A DNA stretch of 64,000 nt from Nitrospira_E sp052156535. GTDB taxonomy: Bacteria; Nitrospirota; Nitrospiria; Nitrospirales; UBA8639. Where the stretch lies: positions 62,001 to 126,000 of the forward strand of contig NZ_JBQKUP010000042.1 of the NCBI RefSeq assembly GCF_052156535.1, read 5' to 3'. The notes beneath the pieces are model-generated. The model was not told the origin of the DNA. It did no database searches and saw only the letters and a list, made by a program, of their open reading frames with translations. The position numbers and the translations under genes were made by a program. Of the stretch, positions 9,230 through 18,350 are shown one piece after another; positions within the stretch are counted from its first letter, which is position 1, and every line of letters begins with the position of its first letter.

Positions 9230-10276
9230 TTACCGCGTGGGCCTCTCGCCGTTGGTGTCTGATTTTGAATGGATTCCGGGAGATGCGGTCGAATGGTCGG
9301 ATGATATGTGGTGCGGGCTGTTATTGGGCAGTTGGTGTTCATACCGGTCGTACGCTTTGATAATTTCTTTGACCAATCGATGCCGGACTACATCTTGTTC
9401 GGAAAAATACACGAATTGTATTCCGTCAATATTGAGGAGAATGTCAGCAATCTGCGCCAATCCGGATTTCTGCGAATCGGGGAGATCGATTTGGGTGATA
9501 TCCCCGGTCACAATGGCCTTGGAATTCAGTCCGAGCCTCGTCAAAAACATTTTCATTTGTTCGGTGGTGGCGTTTTGGGCTTCATCCAGGATGACAAAGG
9601 CATCGTCCAGGGTTCGTCCCCGCATAAACGCCAGCGGGGCGATTTCAATTTCGCCACGTTCGATGAGCCGATTGGCCCGATCAATATCCATCATGGTGTA
9701 CAACGCATCGTACAATGGACGTAAGTAGGGGTGCACTTTGGCAAAGAGGTCGCCAGGAAGAAAGCCGAGATGTTCCCCTGCTTCCACGGCTGGCCGTGCG
9801 AGAATGATGCGACTGACTTGTTTATGCGTGAGAGCGGCAAGGGCCATGGCCATCGCCAAATAGGTTTTCCCGGTTCCGGCGGGGCCGATAGCTATGACCA
9901 GATCTGACTTGGTAATGGCTTCCAGATAGGCCTGTTGATTGGGAGTTTTCGGATTGACATTCCCTTTTTTTGTCGGAAGCGCGCTTGCCGAAACGGTATA
10001 GGGTTTGAGTGGGGTATCTCGTTTTTCTTCTGTCGCCAGAATGGCCCGTGAAATATCGTCCGGTTTCAATTCGTAATAGGTTCGGGTCCAATCAGCTAAC
10101 TCCCGCAAAATATGTTCGGCCCGCAGAACTGACTCCGGTTGACCATGTAGGGTAATTTCATCGCCCCTGGCTGCCATTCGCACCTGGAGCTCCCCTTCGA
10201 TCATTTTGAGGTGCAGATCGTGCGGGCCGAAAAGATTGGCTAAATCGACCCCTTCTCGTAGTTTAATTTTTCGCAC
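9230..10276 (-). CDS. phoH: PhoH-like ATPase
   Basis: A 348-residue PhoH/PhoL protein: a KH-like N-terminal domain (about residues 1-110), then a P-loop ATPase with Walker A GPAGTGKTYLA and Walker B VILDEAQN, followed by TRLGLNSKAIVTGD. Members are linked to RNA metabolism and usually sit with ybeY, as here. The start is a GTG (10274-10276); a GGAGGTTGAG stretch lies somewhat far upstream. A basic, low-complexity tail ends the protein. Confidence 0.93.
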   Translation of the reverse strand: MRKIKLREGVDLANLFGPHDLHLKMIEGELQVRMAARGDEITLHGQPESVLRAEHILRELADWTRTYYELKPDDISRAILATEEKRDTPLKPYTVSASALPTKKGNVNPKTPNQQAYLEAITKSDLVIAIGPAGTGKTYLAMAMALAALTHKQVSRIILARPAVEAGEHLGFLPGDLFAKVHPYLRPLYDALYTMMDIDRANRLIERGEIEIAPLAFMRGRTLDDAFVILDEAQNATTEQMKMFLTRLGLNSKAIVTGDITQIDLPDSQKSGLAQIADILLNIDGIQFVYFSEQDVVRHRLVKEIIKAYDRYEHQLPNNSPHHISSDHSTASPGIHSKSDTNGERPTR

Positions 10277-10368
10277 GTCGTATTCGACTCAACCTCCGGT
10301 TAGCTGCCATTAAACTGATATTTGATTCTAGCAAAGGTTTTAGTTTGGCTCAAGGAATGAAATGGAGG

Positions 10369-11199
10369 CTACCGTCTCTTTTGGCAGATCGAACAAAAGA
10401 ACGAGCTGCGTTCACTCTGCAGGCGGGTGATCAGAGTGGGGCATCCATGCAAGCAAGGCAATCCTGCCTTCTGATATATCTGGTGCGCTTGCTGGAACCG
10501 TCCATACGACCCATCCGGAGCACGAAAATCTCTGATGGAGGACCCTCCAGCGGCAATGGCTTCACCTAATACGGTCTGCATGGTGTCATAAAGTCGTTGA
10601 CAGGCTGAGACGCCCAGCCGATAGCCGCGGGCCTGGGGGTGCACCCGGGCCCGAAACAGGATTTCATTGGCGTAAATGTTTCCAATACCCGCAAGCCGAT
10701 GTTGATCGAGAAGAAAAGGTTTCAGCCTGCCTCGACAACTTTGAATGAGTTGGATAAAGGGTTGTGCACCGATATCCATGGCGTCAATGCCGAATCGGCG
10801 CTGCATGAAGGCTTCTAACTCCGGTGGGGTGAACAGCCAGAGCCGGCCAAACCGGCGAGGATTCCAGTAATGCAGGTCCGTGGCCGCCGCTCCGGAAATA
10901 TCGATGCGGCAATGGATGTGTTGAGGAGTTGAGGCCAAGCCAGGATTGTAAAACCAGAGTCCGGTCATTCCCTGCTCAGAAAGCAGATACCGGGTATCGT
11001 TGGCTCGATGGCAGGTAAAGATTAAACATTTGCCTTTTCGGGTGATATTGGTGATCGTGGAGCGCTGAAACCAGGGGATGAGGTCGTGCCCGGTGCGCAC
11101 AATGTCCGAACGGTGTATGGTGAGTGTTTCAATAGTCCCACCCAGGACATGCCGGTTTAGATGGTTGAGAATGACTTCTACTTCAGGGAGCTCGGGCAT
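10369..11199 (-). CDS. mutM: Formamidopyrimidine-DNA glycosylase (Fpg/MutM)
   Basis: A 276-residue base-excision repair glycosylase. The N-terminus MPELPEVE gives the catalytic Pro2 and Glu3; RKGKCLIF holds the conserved lysine; ANEILFRARVHPQ and GGSSIRDF are typical of the H2TH region. The C-terminal zinc finger is unusual: CLHGC (C-x3-C) then CSIC, where C-x2-C pairs are normal. It removes 8-oxoguanine and nicks the DNA. It lies 92 bases upstream of phoH and may be read with it. Confidence 0.95.
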   Translation of the reverse strand: MPELPEVEVILNHLNRHVLGGTIETLTIHRSDIVRTGHDLIPWFQRSTITNITRKGKCLIFTCHRANDTRYLLSEQGMTGLWFYNPGLASTPQHIHCRIDISGAAATDLHYWNPRRFGRLWLFTPPELEAFMQRRFGIDAMDIGAQPFIQLIQSCRGRLKPFLLDQHRLAGIGNIYANEILFRARVHPQARGYRLGVSACQRLYDTMQTVLGEAIAAGGSSIRDFRAPDGSYGRFQQAHQIYQKAGLPCLHGCPTLITRLQSERSSFFCSICQKRR

Positions 11200-11397
11200 A
11201 GAGGGTGGTGACGTGAGGAAAATAAAAGGGGTGAGCGTGCGTGGGTCAGTTTTTCCTGATGGCCTGGAAGGTTGTATCAGATTAGCAGGGTGTTGAAAAA
11301 GTCCTCCAGGGGCGTGGGGTCATTGGTTGCGGGATCTCTGGGGGGAAGCCTATACTTGGAAAAGGGAAATGTTCAACAGAATGGATAAGGAAGAAGA

Positions 11398-11757
11398 ATG
11401 ACCCAATTAAGCGTCAAGCAGGTTGAAGCGCGGTTAGGAGAAGTGAAGTGCCCTATTTGCAAGGCCAATCGCTTTGGAATCGACTCCAGGACGGCAACGG
11501 AAGATGGGGAATGGAAAGCGATTTGCATAGGGTGTCATTATATGTTTCCCGTCCATACCGATATGGAGTTTTATGTACAAACACAGCCGGATATCCCCTA
11601 TCATCTCAAGGAAATCCCATGTCCATCTTGTCGACATCGCGGAGTGTCCCTGGATTTCAGAGCGGTGCTCTCGGTTCGTGAATCGGTCTATTTTGTAACC
11701 TGTCCCAGTTGTCAGCTCAAGTTTCCTGAGCGGTCCCATTTGGAATCGTTTGAGTAA
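11398..11757 (+). CDS. Zinc-ribbon-like protein of unknown function
   Basis: A 119-residue protein preceded by AAGGAAGAAG. It has four CxxC knuckles: CPIC, CIGC, CPSC and CPSC, forming two likely zinc-binding ribbons at about residues 18-50 and 75-110. No catalytic motif or membrane segment. Proteins of this kind bind nucleic acids or stabilise complexes, but nothing shows which. The next small gene starts 23 bases later, so the two probably form an operon. Confidence 0.7.
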   Translation: MTQLSVKQVEARLGEVKCPICKANRFGIDSRTATEDGEWKAICIGCHYMFPVHTDMEFYVQTQPDIPYHLKEIPCPSCRHRGVSLDFRAVLSVRESVYFVTCPSCQLKFPERSHLESFE

Positions 11758-11780
11758 TCATCGTAGAGGAGAATGTCATC

Positions 11781-11993
11781 ATGAATCACGATAACACGTC
11801 CGAAGAACCCAACGATCCTGAACGTACCGACGCCGAGGATCCTAAGGCTGTCTCTCAAAAAAAAATAAAAAAAGAATTGTCGGTTATGTCTCTCCCGCAT
11901 GATAATGATGTGATGGCTCAGGAAATGGCCGATTTGTTTGACGAAGATCGAGTCACGCATAAACATGGAAATGCCGAGCCCGAAAAAGATTAG
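11781..11993 (+). CDS. Small highly charged hypothetical protein
   Basis: A 70-residue acidic protein with AGGAGA before the ATG, located just after the zinc-ribbon gene. It is rich in D, E, K and N and probably disordered, with one possible helix (NDVMAQEMADLFDED). The codons KKIKKE lie in a run of A residues (about 11859-11876) that could promote slippage. No family recognised. Confidence 0.55.
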   Translation: MNHDNTSEEPNDPERTDAEDPKAVSQKKIKKELSVMSLPHDNDVMAQEMADLFDEDRVTHKHGNAEPEKD

Positions 11994-12442
11994 TGAAAAG
12001 ACCAATCTAACTTTCCTGCCTTTCCTGAGCTTCTTATTCCCATTCCCCTCTATCGTGGTTTTTATCCTCGCGTTGCCTCTGTAGAGAATTTCCTGGTTTT
12101 ACCCTTTCCAACGCGAAGGCTTTCCCTCTGTCCTTGTTGATACGATCATTCATGATTTATGCGCTAAGTGCATGAATTCATTGTGCATTAGGATGGAAAT
12201 GGTCTTTGATAATTGGAGGTGATGTTCTGAATATGTGTGGCCGTTTCATCCCTGAGCTGTAACGAAAAAATGAAACAGGATTCTGACTCTTCAACAGAAA
12301 ATTCATTTAAAGATAAAAAGTTTCCCCTGTATATGCTGGGGTTGGTGTCTTGTTACCATTTTTTACCAATGGTAGGATAATGGCGCTTAAGGAGTGTCCC
12401 CTAAGACGTAGAAGTTGTTGACTACCTCGTGGAGTGACGACT
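11994..12442. other. Intergenic region upstream of the coiled-coil/OmpA/GTPase cluster
   Basis: About 450 AT-rich bases separating the small-protein pair from the cluster that starts at 12443. It probably carries that cluster's promoter. I searched by eye for a sigma-54 box (GG-N10-GC) because an activator of that class closes the cluster, and found no good match here. Confidence 0.35.
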
Positions 12443-13072
12443 ATGAGCGTGATCGAACCCTCAAAAAAAACATTCAAAAACGTGGCTTATGAAGTTTCGA
12501 GTTCCTCTGAGAAAGCTTCGTCCCCTCAAGAGGAAGAATGGGCCACGCAGTCGGAAGAGGGGAGCCTGGATAAAGTCAGGGATATTCTCTTCGGGGCCCA
12601 AAGTCGGGAAATCGACAAACGATTCGCTGTATTGGAGAATCGGTTATTACAGGAAAGCGGGCGGCTACGAGAAGACCTCACCAAGTCTGTTGAGGATCTG
12701 AAAATACAAATGAATCAGGAAATCCTGGGGTTGGTCGGGAAATTACAGCAGGAACAGGACCGACGCGTCTCTACCATTCAGGACATGGAACAAACAGTCA
12801 AGACCGTTGAAGCCCAGATCAGTCAACGAATTTTGGAATTAACGGAGCATGCTTCGAATCAATTCCAGGCAATGAACGAGGAAATGCAGAAGCAGAAGCA
12901 TGAGCTGATTGAACAGGATCAGGAGGCCATGCGCCGAATGGAATCTCAATTTCAACAAGCGGTCAATGAATTGAAGATTGAGAAAACCGATCGGGCAGTA
13001 TTGGCCGAAATGCTGATGGAAGTCGCCTTGCGCCTCAAAGTGGGGGCTAAGGACACTGAGAACCAATCATGA
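12443..13072 (+). CDS. Coiled-coil protein of a GTPase/OmpA cluster
   Basis: A soluble protein of 209 residues. ATG 12443 is preferred over GTG 12434 because GGAG sits 9 bases before the ATG and none fits the GTG. A disordered N-terminus is followed by the segment LDKVRDILFGAQSREIDKRF and then a nearly unbroken coiled coil (about residues 60-190) full of heptad L/I/V with E, Q and K. No membrane segment or enzyme motif. It begins a rightward set with the OmpA-like protein, the small GTPase and the sigma-54 activator, suggesting a structural or adaptor role in that assembly. Confidence 0.75.
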   Translation: MSVIEPSKKTFKNVAYEVSSSSEKASSPQEEEWATQSEEGSLDKVRDILFGAQSREIDKRFAVLENRLLQESGRLREDLTKSVEDLKIQMNQEILGLVGKLQQEQDRRVSTIQDMEQTVKTVEAQISQRILELTEHASNQFQAMNEEMQKQKHELIEQDQEAMRRMESQFQQAVNELKIEKTDRAVLAEMLMEVALRLKVGAKDTENQS

Positions 13073-13190
13073 AGCCTTGATAGCGGTCCTTGGGGTTATA
13101 CCTCCCATGACGAAGGCAGACGATCAATTCCATGCATTTTTTCACCCTCCCACCATCAGAAAAACGTCAGCTTCCCCCTGAAGGGCAAAT

Positions 13191-14987
13191 ATGGAACGTA
13201 CGGGTCGTTCGTCTCCAACTCAGGCACCATCGGAATATGACAAAGGAAAGTCGGAGGATTTTTCGGCCCTTCGCCGGTTGTTGCTGTCCCCCGAGCAGGT
13301 TCAATTAGATCGGTTACGACAACGACTCGATACGTTGGTGGTCGATGCGAAGGAGGTGAGCCGCGTCCTTCCAGATGCGATACGACTTCGAGCTCGGCAG
13401 GATAATCGGTTATTGGCTTCTATGCTCCCGATTACACAAGAAGCATTGGCCCTTTCCATCAAACAATCTCCCCAGCTTATTAGTGATTCCATCGCTCCCA
13501 TCTTGGGATCCGCCATTCGAAAAGCCATTTCCCGGGCAATGCGGGAAATGCTCCAATCTCTCAACCAGACGTTGGAATATAGTATGTCCTGGCAAGGACT
13601 TCAGTGGCGATGGGAGGCCTGGAAAACAGGAAGACCTTTCGTGGAAGTGGTGTTGTTGCATACCCTTCGATTTAGAGTGGAACAGGTATTTTTGATTCAT
13701 AAAAAAACGGGATTGTTACTCAATCATGTGATGGCTGAAGGGATTTCCAGTCAGGGGGAAGCGGCCATTTCCGGCATGTTGACGGCCATTCAGGATTTTG
13801 TGAGAGATTCGTTTCAGCAAGGTCAGGATGAAGGATTGGAATCGCTCAGGATTGGAGATTTGACGGTCTGGATAGAACAGGGGTCCAGGGCTATTTTGGC
13901 CACAGTGATTCGGGGAACCCCTCCTGTGAAATTGCGGGATTTTCTTCAAAACACGCTTGAATCCCTTCATGCCCAATATTCCGATTCTCTGCAGAATTTT
14001 CAAGGCGATTCAACAGTTTTTTTAGAGACCAGGCCTCATTTGGAAGATTGTCTCCAAGCGCAATTCGTGAAAAAACGAAAAGGCCTTCCGTTCGTATTCT
14101 GGGTATTAAGTATTCTTCTTCTGGCCACTTTGGGATGGTGGGCCTATCAGGCTTCTCTCAATCATCAACAGTGGACTGAGTTGTTGAAGCGCGTCGGGGC
14201 CGAGCCGGGTATTGTGGTAACGGCTATTCAGGAGGAAGGGGGGCGAACGGTGTTTCATGGGTTGAGAGACCCTCTGGCGGTGGACCCTGAACGGTTGCTG
14301 GAAGAGGTGGGATATTCTTCCCATGCGGTCGGGTTTCATTTGGAACCGTTTATTGCCCTTACTCCGCAGATGGTTCGTAAGCGGGCAGTTACAGTTTTAC
14401 AGCCACCCGAATCGGTAGAGGTAAGCGTTGAGGATAGCCGGATCATCCTGATGGGGGAAAGTTCCCATGCCTGGATTTCCAAAGTAAAGCAATCCGCCTT
14501 GGCAATCCCTGGGATTTCGGAGATTTCCTTGAAACGTCTCATTGACACGGACATGAAACAATTTGAAGCACTTCAAGTTGAATTGGAAGGGCAGGCGATA
14601 TTCTTTTTGTCAGGGCAGGAGCGGTTGCCGAATCGGGAATTGGTAAAAATTCAGCAGGTGAAACACATTCTTCAGGAATTGGATCAGAAAGCCATGCAGC
14701 TCGGTCGGGAGCCCGCTATTGATGTCATGGGATATTCCAGCCCTGTGGGGCCTCACCCGACCAATGTGTCCCTGAGTGAACGGCGAGCGAACAAGGTTCT
14801 GGAGCTCATCAGTCAAAACCCTTTTCATGTCTTAAAACTATCAGCCCAGGGCAAAGGGATTGACCCCGAAGTAAAACCTGGAACTGGGGAAGGACAGGCG
14901 TATTCTGCCAGTCGGCGAGTGTCATTCAAGGTGAGGGAGCCCGGGATAACACAGACCAGGAAAGCGGGAGCGAGGACCGGACCGTGA
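13191..14987 (+). CDS. Inner-membrane protein with BON-like and OmpA-like C-terminal domains
   Basis: A 598-residue protein. A long N-terminal cytoplasmic part (residues 1-298, alpha-helical, with the segment FRVEQVFLIHKKTGLLLNHV) is followed by one membrane helix at about 299-320 (LPFVFWVLSILLLATLGWWAY), a periplasmic BON-like unit (SVEDSRIILMGESSHAWISK) and an OmpA-type domain (NVSLSERRANKVLELI). In OmpA domains an Asp of the GHTD loop binds peptidoglycan; here the loop reads GYSSPVG, so the Asp is replaced while the Arg is kept. The stop overlaps the GTPase start (GTGA), implying translational coupling. It could carry a signal between periplasm and the cytoplasmic GTPase. Confidence 0.8.
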   Translation: MERTGRSSPTQAPSEYDKGKSEDFSALRRLLLSPEQVQLDRLRQRLDTLVVDAKEVSRVLPDAIRLRARQDNRLLASMLPITQEALALSIKQSPQLISDSIAPILGSAIRKAISRAMREMLQSLNQTLEYSMSWQGLQWRWEAWKTGRPFVEVVLLHTLRFRVEQVFLIHKKTGLLLNHVMAEGISSQGEAAISGMLTAIQDFVRDSFQQGQDEGLESLRIGDLTVWIEQGSRAILATVIRGTPPVKLRDFLQNTLESLHAQYSDSLQNFQGDSTVFLETRPHLEDCLQAQFVKKRKGLPFVFWVLSILLLATLGWWAYQASLNHQQWTELLKRVGAEPGIVVTAIQEEGGRTVFHGLRDPLAVDPERLLEEVGYSSHAVGFHLEPFIALTPQMVRKRAVTVLQPPESVEVSVEDSRIILMGESSHAWISKVKQSALAIPGISEISLKRLIDTDMKQFEALQVELEGQAIFFLSGQERLPNRELVKIQQVKHILQELDQKAMQLGREPAIDVMGYSSPVGPHPTNVSLSERRANKVLELISQNPFHVLKLSAQGKGIDPEVKPGTGEGQAYSASRRVSFKVREPGITQTRKAGARTGP

Positions 14988-15481
14988 TTCAGAAAAAAAT
15001 TTGTATGTTGGGTGGGTTTGCCGTGGGGAAAACGAGCCTGGTGAAACGATTGGTCTCCGGCATTTTTTCCGAAAAATATCTCACCACGGTTGGTGTCAAA
15101 ATTGACCAAAAATCTTTGTCGGTATGCGGGCAAGACATTCTGCTGGTTCTTTGGGATCTCTATGGCGATGATGACTTTCAAAAGGTTCGGGCGTCATATT
15201 TGCAGGGATCCTCGGGATATATCCTGGTGATTGATGGCACAAGGCGAGAAACGGTTGATGTGGCATGCAGGTTACATGAATTAGCCTTGAAGACCATTGG
15301 TCCTGTTCCTTTTGTCCTCCTGCTTAATAAACATGATTTGTTGGACGAGTGGGTGGTGGAGTGTCCCATGGTTTCTGATCTCAGTGGCCAGGCCTGTCTG
15401 GTGTCCATGGTTAGCGCAAAAACCGGTGAAGGTGTCGAGGCGGCGTTTTCCGCGTTATCTGAAGCGATGCTGAAAGCCTGA
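14984..15481 (+). CDS. Rab/Ras-like small GTPase
   Basis: A 165-residue small GTPase starting at GTG inside the stop of the OmpA-like gene. Motifs: P-loop GGFAVGKTS (residues 10-18), switch I threonines TTVG (34-37), G3 WDLYGDDDF (Asp58, Gly61), G4 NKHD (116-119) and G5 SAKTG (145-149). Ras-type Gln61 is replaced by Asp62, so intrinsic GTP hydrolysis may be slow or depend on a partner. Bacterial Ras-superfamily members such as MglA control polarity; this one is tied to the membrane protein by coupling. No lipidation signal. Confidence 0.88.
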   Translation: MIQKKICMLGGFAVGKTSLVKRLVSGIFSEKYLTTVGVKIDQKSLSVCGQDILLVLWDLYGDDDFQKVRASYLQGSSGYILVIDGTRRETVDVACRLHELALKTIGPVPFVLLLNKHDLLDEWVVECPMVSDLSGQACLVSMVSAKTGEGVEAAFSALSEAMLKA

Positions 15482-15582
15482 AGACGAGGCTGGATGAAAG
15501 AAGCCTCAACCGGTAGATATACGTCCGTACACTCGACAGGATTCCCTCATCCCCTTGTTGCTAGCGGAGATTGGTGAGACTC

Positions 15583-17370
15583 ATGTCCGGTTCCATCCAC
15601 GATCCCGCTCTCCTTAGTGTCTTTGATGCGTTAATTTTCAAGAAAACTGCAGATCGTTTCGACTTTGTGGGTGATCTGCCCAGTTGGTTTCCTCCTCCTG
15701 GTATGACCCAGGGGAATGAGGTGTCTCCTGGACAATTATTGGGACATTCATTTTTTCTTCAACATTTTCTCCAAGAAGCGCAGGCATGGTGGGATTCAGC
15801 TGAGACCGGCCAATGGAAATCCGGTTTGTGGAGTGAACCGGTATTATTTGGAGAAGACGTTGTCCTGGAAGCCACTGCCGTCCGTCATGGGTCTGTTCGG
15901 TATGTCATTCTACAACGCTTTGGACCCGAGATCCTTCCGATCCAGCCCTTACTGCAAAAGGCACGTGAAGAACAACTTTCGCATCGTCAGGCCGTCAATC
16001 ATCATGAACGCACGGAAGCTCAACTTGGTAATCGATTAGCGAAAAGCGAACAAGAACGGGATGATGTGATGGCCCTGCTCGACGGGCTGGGATTGGGGGC
16101 CATCATGGTCGATGCGAATCGGGAGGTGACGTTTGTGAGTGGAAAAGCCCGTGAGTTATTGCAGATCGATCCTGACAACATGATTGGCCGCTCTCTGGGT
16201 AAGGGCCTTCCGTGGAAAACAGATGACAATGCCAGGGTCGAGGCAATGGGACGGTTACCTGGGTCGCAGCGTCAGGTTGTGTCGGTCGTGATGGATGGGA
16301 AAAACCGTTCTACCCGCGCGGTGGAAGTTGAAGTTCAAGATGATCCTCGAGATTCTCGAAGAACCATTTTGTTGTTAAAAGATGTCACCGAGATAGAAGA
16401 GTTGCGCCGGCAGTTGGTTGGGCCAACACAATTTCACGATCTGGTTGGAAAATGTCCCGCCATGCGCATGGTATATGAACGGATTCGGGACATTGCCACG
16501 GTAGATGTGCCAGTGCTCATTGATGGGGAAACCGGGACGGGCAAAGAATTAGTCGCCCGTGCGTTACATCAATTAAGTCCGCGTCATGATCATCCATTTC
16601 TGCCGGTCAATTGTGCAGGATTGACCGATTCCCTCTTGGGGAGTCAGTTATTTGGTCACAAACGCGGCGCCTTTACGGGAGCGACGAGTGACCATGCAGG
16701 ATTTTTCGAGTCGGCTGAAGGCGGCACGTTATTGTTGGATGAAATCGGAGATATGCCGTTAACGATTCAGACGACCCTGCTCCGCGTGCTGCAAGAGGGA
16801 GAAATTATTCGTCTCGGGGAGTCCCGTCCGCGGAAAGTGAATGTCCGGGTATTGGCGGCCACCAATCAGCAGCTTCAAGAATTGGTCGACAAGGGTGCCT
16901 TCCGTGCGGATTTACTCTATCGGGTCCGTGTTGCGCGATTAAGGCTTCCTCCTCTGCGAGAGCGCCGGGAGGATATTCCGTTGTTGAGCACGGCCTTTTT
17001 CGTGAAAAGCCGTGTCGCGCTTGGGAAAATGCATGTTCTGAGTATTGATCCGGAAACAATGCAGCGGTTCTTACGCTATTCCTGGCCGGGGAATGTCCGG
17101 GAATTAAAAGGGGCCTTGGAATATGCCCTGATACATTGCCGTGGAGGAAGCGTCCTTCCGACCGATCTGCCTCCTGAATTGTGTGACGTGTCTCCGATTG
17201 TTCAGGCATCGCCTTTTTGTAAACCGAATGAACGCCAGCTTATCCTTGATGCCTTGACACAAACGAAAGGAAAACGTGCGCAAGCCGCAAAATTGGTCGG
17301 TATGAGCCGTTCTACCTTTTACCGCCGCTTAACCGAGTTGAATATCTCTCAAGAAGAATCCTCCCGCTGA
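15583..17370 (+). CDS. Sigma-54 enhancer-binding activator with PAS domain
   Basis: About 595 residues. An unrecognised N-terminal domain (1-130) is followed by a coiled-coil linker, a PAS-like domain (about 165-270, DGLGLGAIMVDANREVTFVS), the AAA+ core (Walker A GETGTGKE near 315, the sigma-54 contact loop GAFTGA near 362, Walker B LLLDEIGDM) and a Fis-type HTH (KRAQAAKLVGMSRSTFYRR). No receiver domain is present, so the signal is likely sensed through the N-terminal or PAS domain. TTG 15571 and GTG 15574 are alternative starts. It follows the GTPase by 90 bases on the same strand and may regulate or be regulated by the cluster. Confidence 0.9.
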   Translation: MSGSIHDPALLSVFDALIFKKTADRFDFVGDLPSWFPPPGMTQGNEVSPGQLLGHSFFLQHFLQEAQAWWDSAETGQWKSGLWSEPVLFGEDVVLEATAVRHGSVRYVILQRFGPEILPIQPLLQKAREEQLSHRQAVNHHERTEAQLGNRLAKSEQERDDVMALLDGLGLGAIMVDANREVTFVSGKARELLQIDPDNMIGRSLGKGLPWKTDDNARVEAMGRLPGSQRQVVSVVMDGKNRSTRAVEVEVQDDPRDSRRTILLLKDVTEIEELRRQLVGPTQFHDLVGKCPAMRMVYERIRDIATVDVPVLIDGETGTGKELVARALHQLSPRHDHPFLPVNCAGLTDSLLGSQLFGHKRGAFTGATSDHAGFFESAEGGTLLLDEIGDMPLTIQTTLLRVLQEGEIIRLGESRPRKVNVRVLAATNQQLQELVDKGAFRADLLYRVRVARLRLPPLRERREDIPLLSTAFFVKSRVALGKMHVLSIDPETMQRFLRYSWPGNVRELKGALEYALIHCRGGSVLPTDLPPELCDVSPIVQASPFCKPNERQLILDALTQTKGKRAQAAKLVGMSRSTFYRRLTELNISQEESSR

Positions 17371-17824
17371 TTCCGCCATTTCTGTATAAATCCTGAACAT
17401 TCCTCGGGGATTAAAGCCAGGGTACAGGTGATGGGGTTTTCGTCAATATCGATTGCAATCGACGGCCTATGTGCATGGCCATATGGCATTTAACTCCCGG
17501 CTTCTTGAAACAAAAAAAGCGGACACCCAATATATCCTGTCGCTCGGATATGCATTTGATGCATACGCCGAGGTTCTCATTCGTGAGCTCGGACATGGCA
17601 AATGATCGGGCCCTCAACGTTTGGATTCTTTCCTGTGTCCTTTCGTTTTTCTCACTCGCCTGCTTCAAAGTGTTTTTCACTGGGACACCCTGAGACACCC
17701 TGCTGTTTCACAATGGGAAAAATTCCCTATGAAAAACGGGAATGATTGAAATTTAAGGAAAATTCATTTGGCATCATTATTGTTAATGAATATGGGTACA
17801 CAGAGAGTAGGTGGAATCCAAACA
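17371..17824. other. Intergenic region after the activator gene
   Basis: About 450 bases. A minus-strand frame at 17411-17698 exists but is Cys/Arg-rich and has no recognisable features, so I do not call it. A possible sigma-54 promoter lies near the right end (17769-17784). Confidence 0.35.
17769..17784 (+). promoter_or_regulatory. Possible sigma-54 (-24/-12) promoter
   Basis: TGGCATCATTATTGTT fits the sigma-54 pattern TGGCAC-N5-TTGCT with two mismatches and the correct GG-N10-G spacing. It lies about 40 bases before the gene at 17825 and downstream of a sigma-54 activator. One match of this quality can arise by chance. Confidence 0.3.
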
Positions 17825-18223
17825 ATGAACATTCAACGCTTCCATACAATTTCCTTCATGAGTCTCTGCGGTGCCATCGGAATGTTAGGGGTGTTGTTTT
17901 TCGGCTTGGGAATAGAACCGGAAGGTCTTAAGCCACGGATTGCCTTGGATGGCGAGGATATTTCCCCGAGGCCAGCCATCAATTCAAAATGTGACGGGAC
18001 GGTTCAGGTGGGGATATCAGTCATCGAAGTGGTCAAAAAGGATAAGGGAACGATCATCACGGTCAGGAGTTATGTTCCGGAGGGGTCGAGGGATCTGTTC
18101 TTCCTCACGGAATTCGCATCCGACTTAGATGTTCTTTGGCAAAGAGAGGCTTCCTGCCGGAGTAGGAATAGACGAGACCCATCCGAAATTAATGATTCAA
18201 ATGGAAGATGGGGGCCTGTCTGA
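17825..18223 (+). CDS. Small protein with one N-terminal membrane segment, unknown
   Basis: A 132-residue frame. TAGGTGG lies about 8 bases before ATG 17825. A hydrophobic segment (FMSLCGAIGMLGVLFFGLGI) acts as signal or anchor, followed by a predicted beta-rich part (VQVGISVIEVVKKDKGTIITVRSYVPEG). The last 30 residues are unlike the rest and overlap the open frame that leads into the next gene, so a frameshift near 18120-18200 is possible. No family recognised. Confidence 0.45.
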   Translation: MNIQRFHTISFMSLCGAIGMLGVLFFGLGIEPEGLKPRIALDGEDISPRPAINSKCDGTVQVGISVIEVVKKDKGTIITVRSYVPEGSRDLFFLTEFASDLDVLWQREASCRSRNRRDPSEINDSNGRWGPV

Positions 18224-18350
18224 ACGCCAGGAGAGCATTGTGCCTATTTCAAATCTGTATTCAGACATGATGAATATTAAGCAACTAACTCTGAAAGAGA
18301 CGTGTCGGGAACAAACTTTTTTGCGCAGCCTCCGGGAAGGAAGAGACCTT

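Noticed and set aside
17411..17698. Minus-strand frame of 95 residues
   Set aside because: Unusual Cys/Arg-rich composition, no family features, and downstream of a finished operon.
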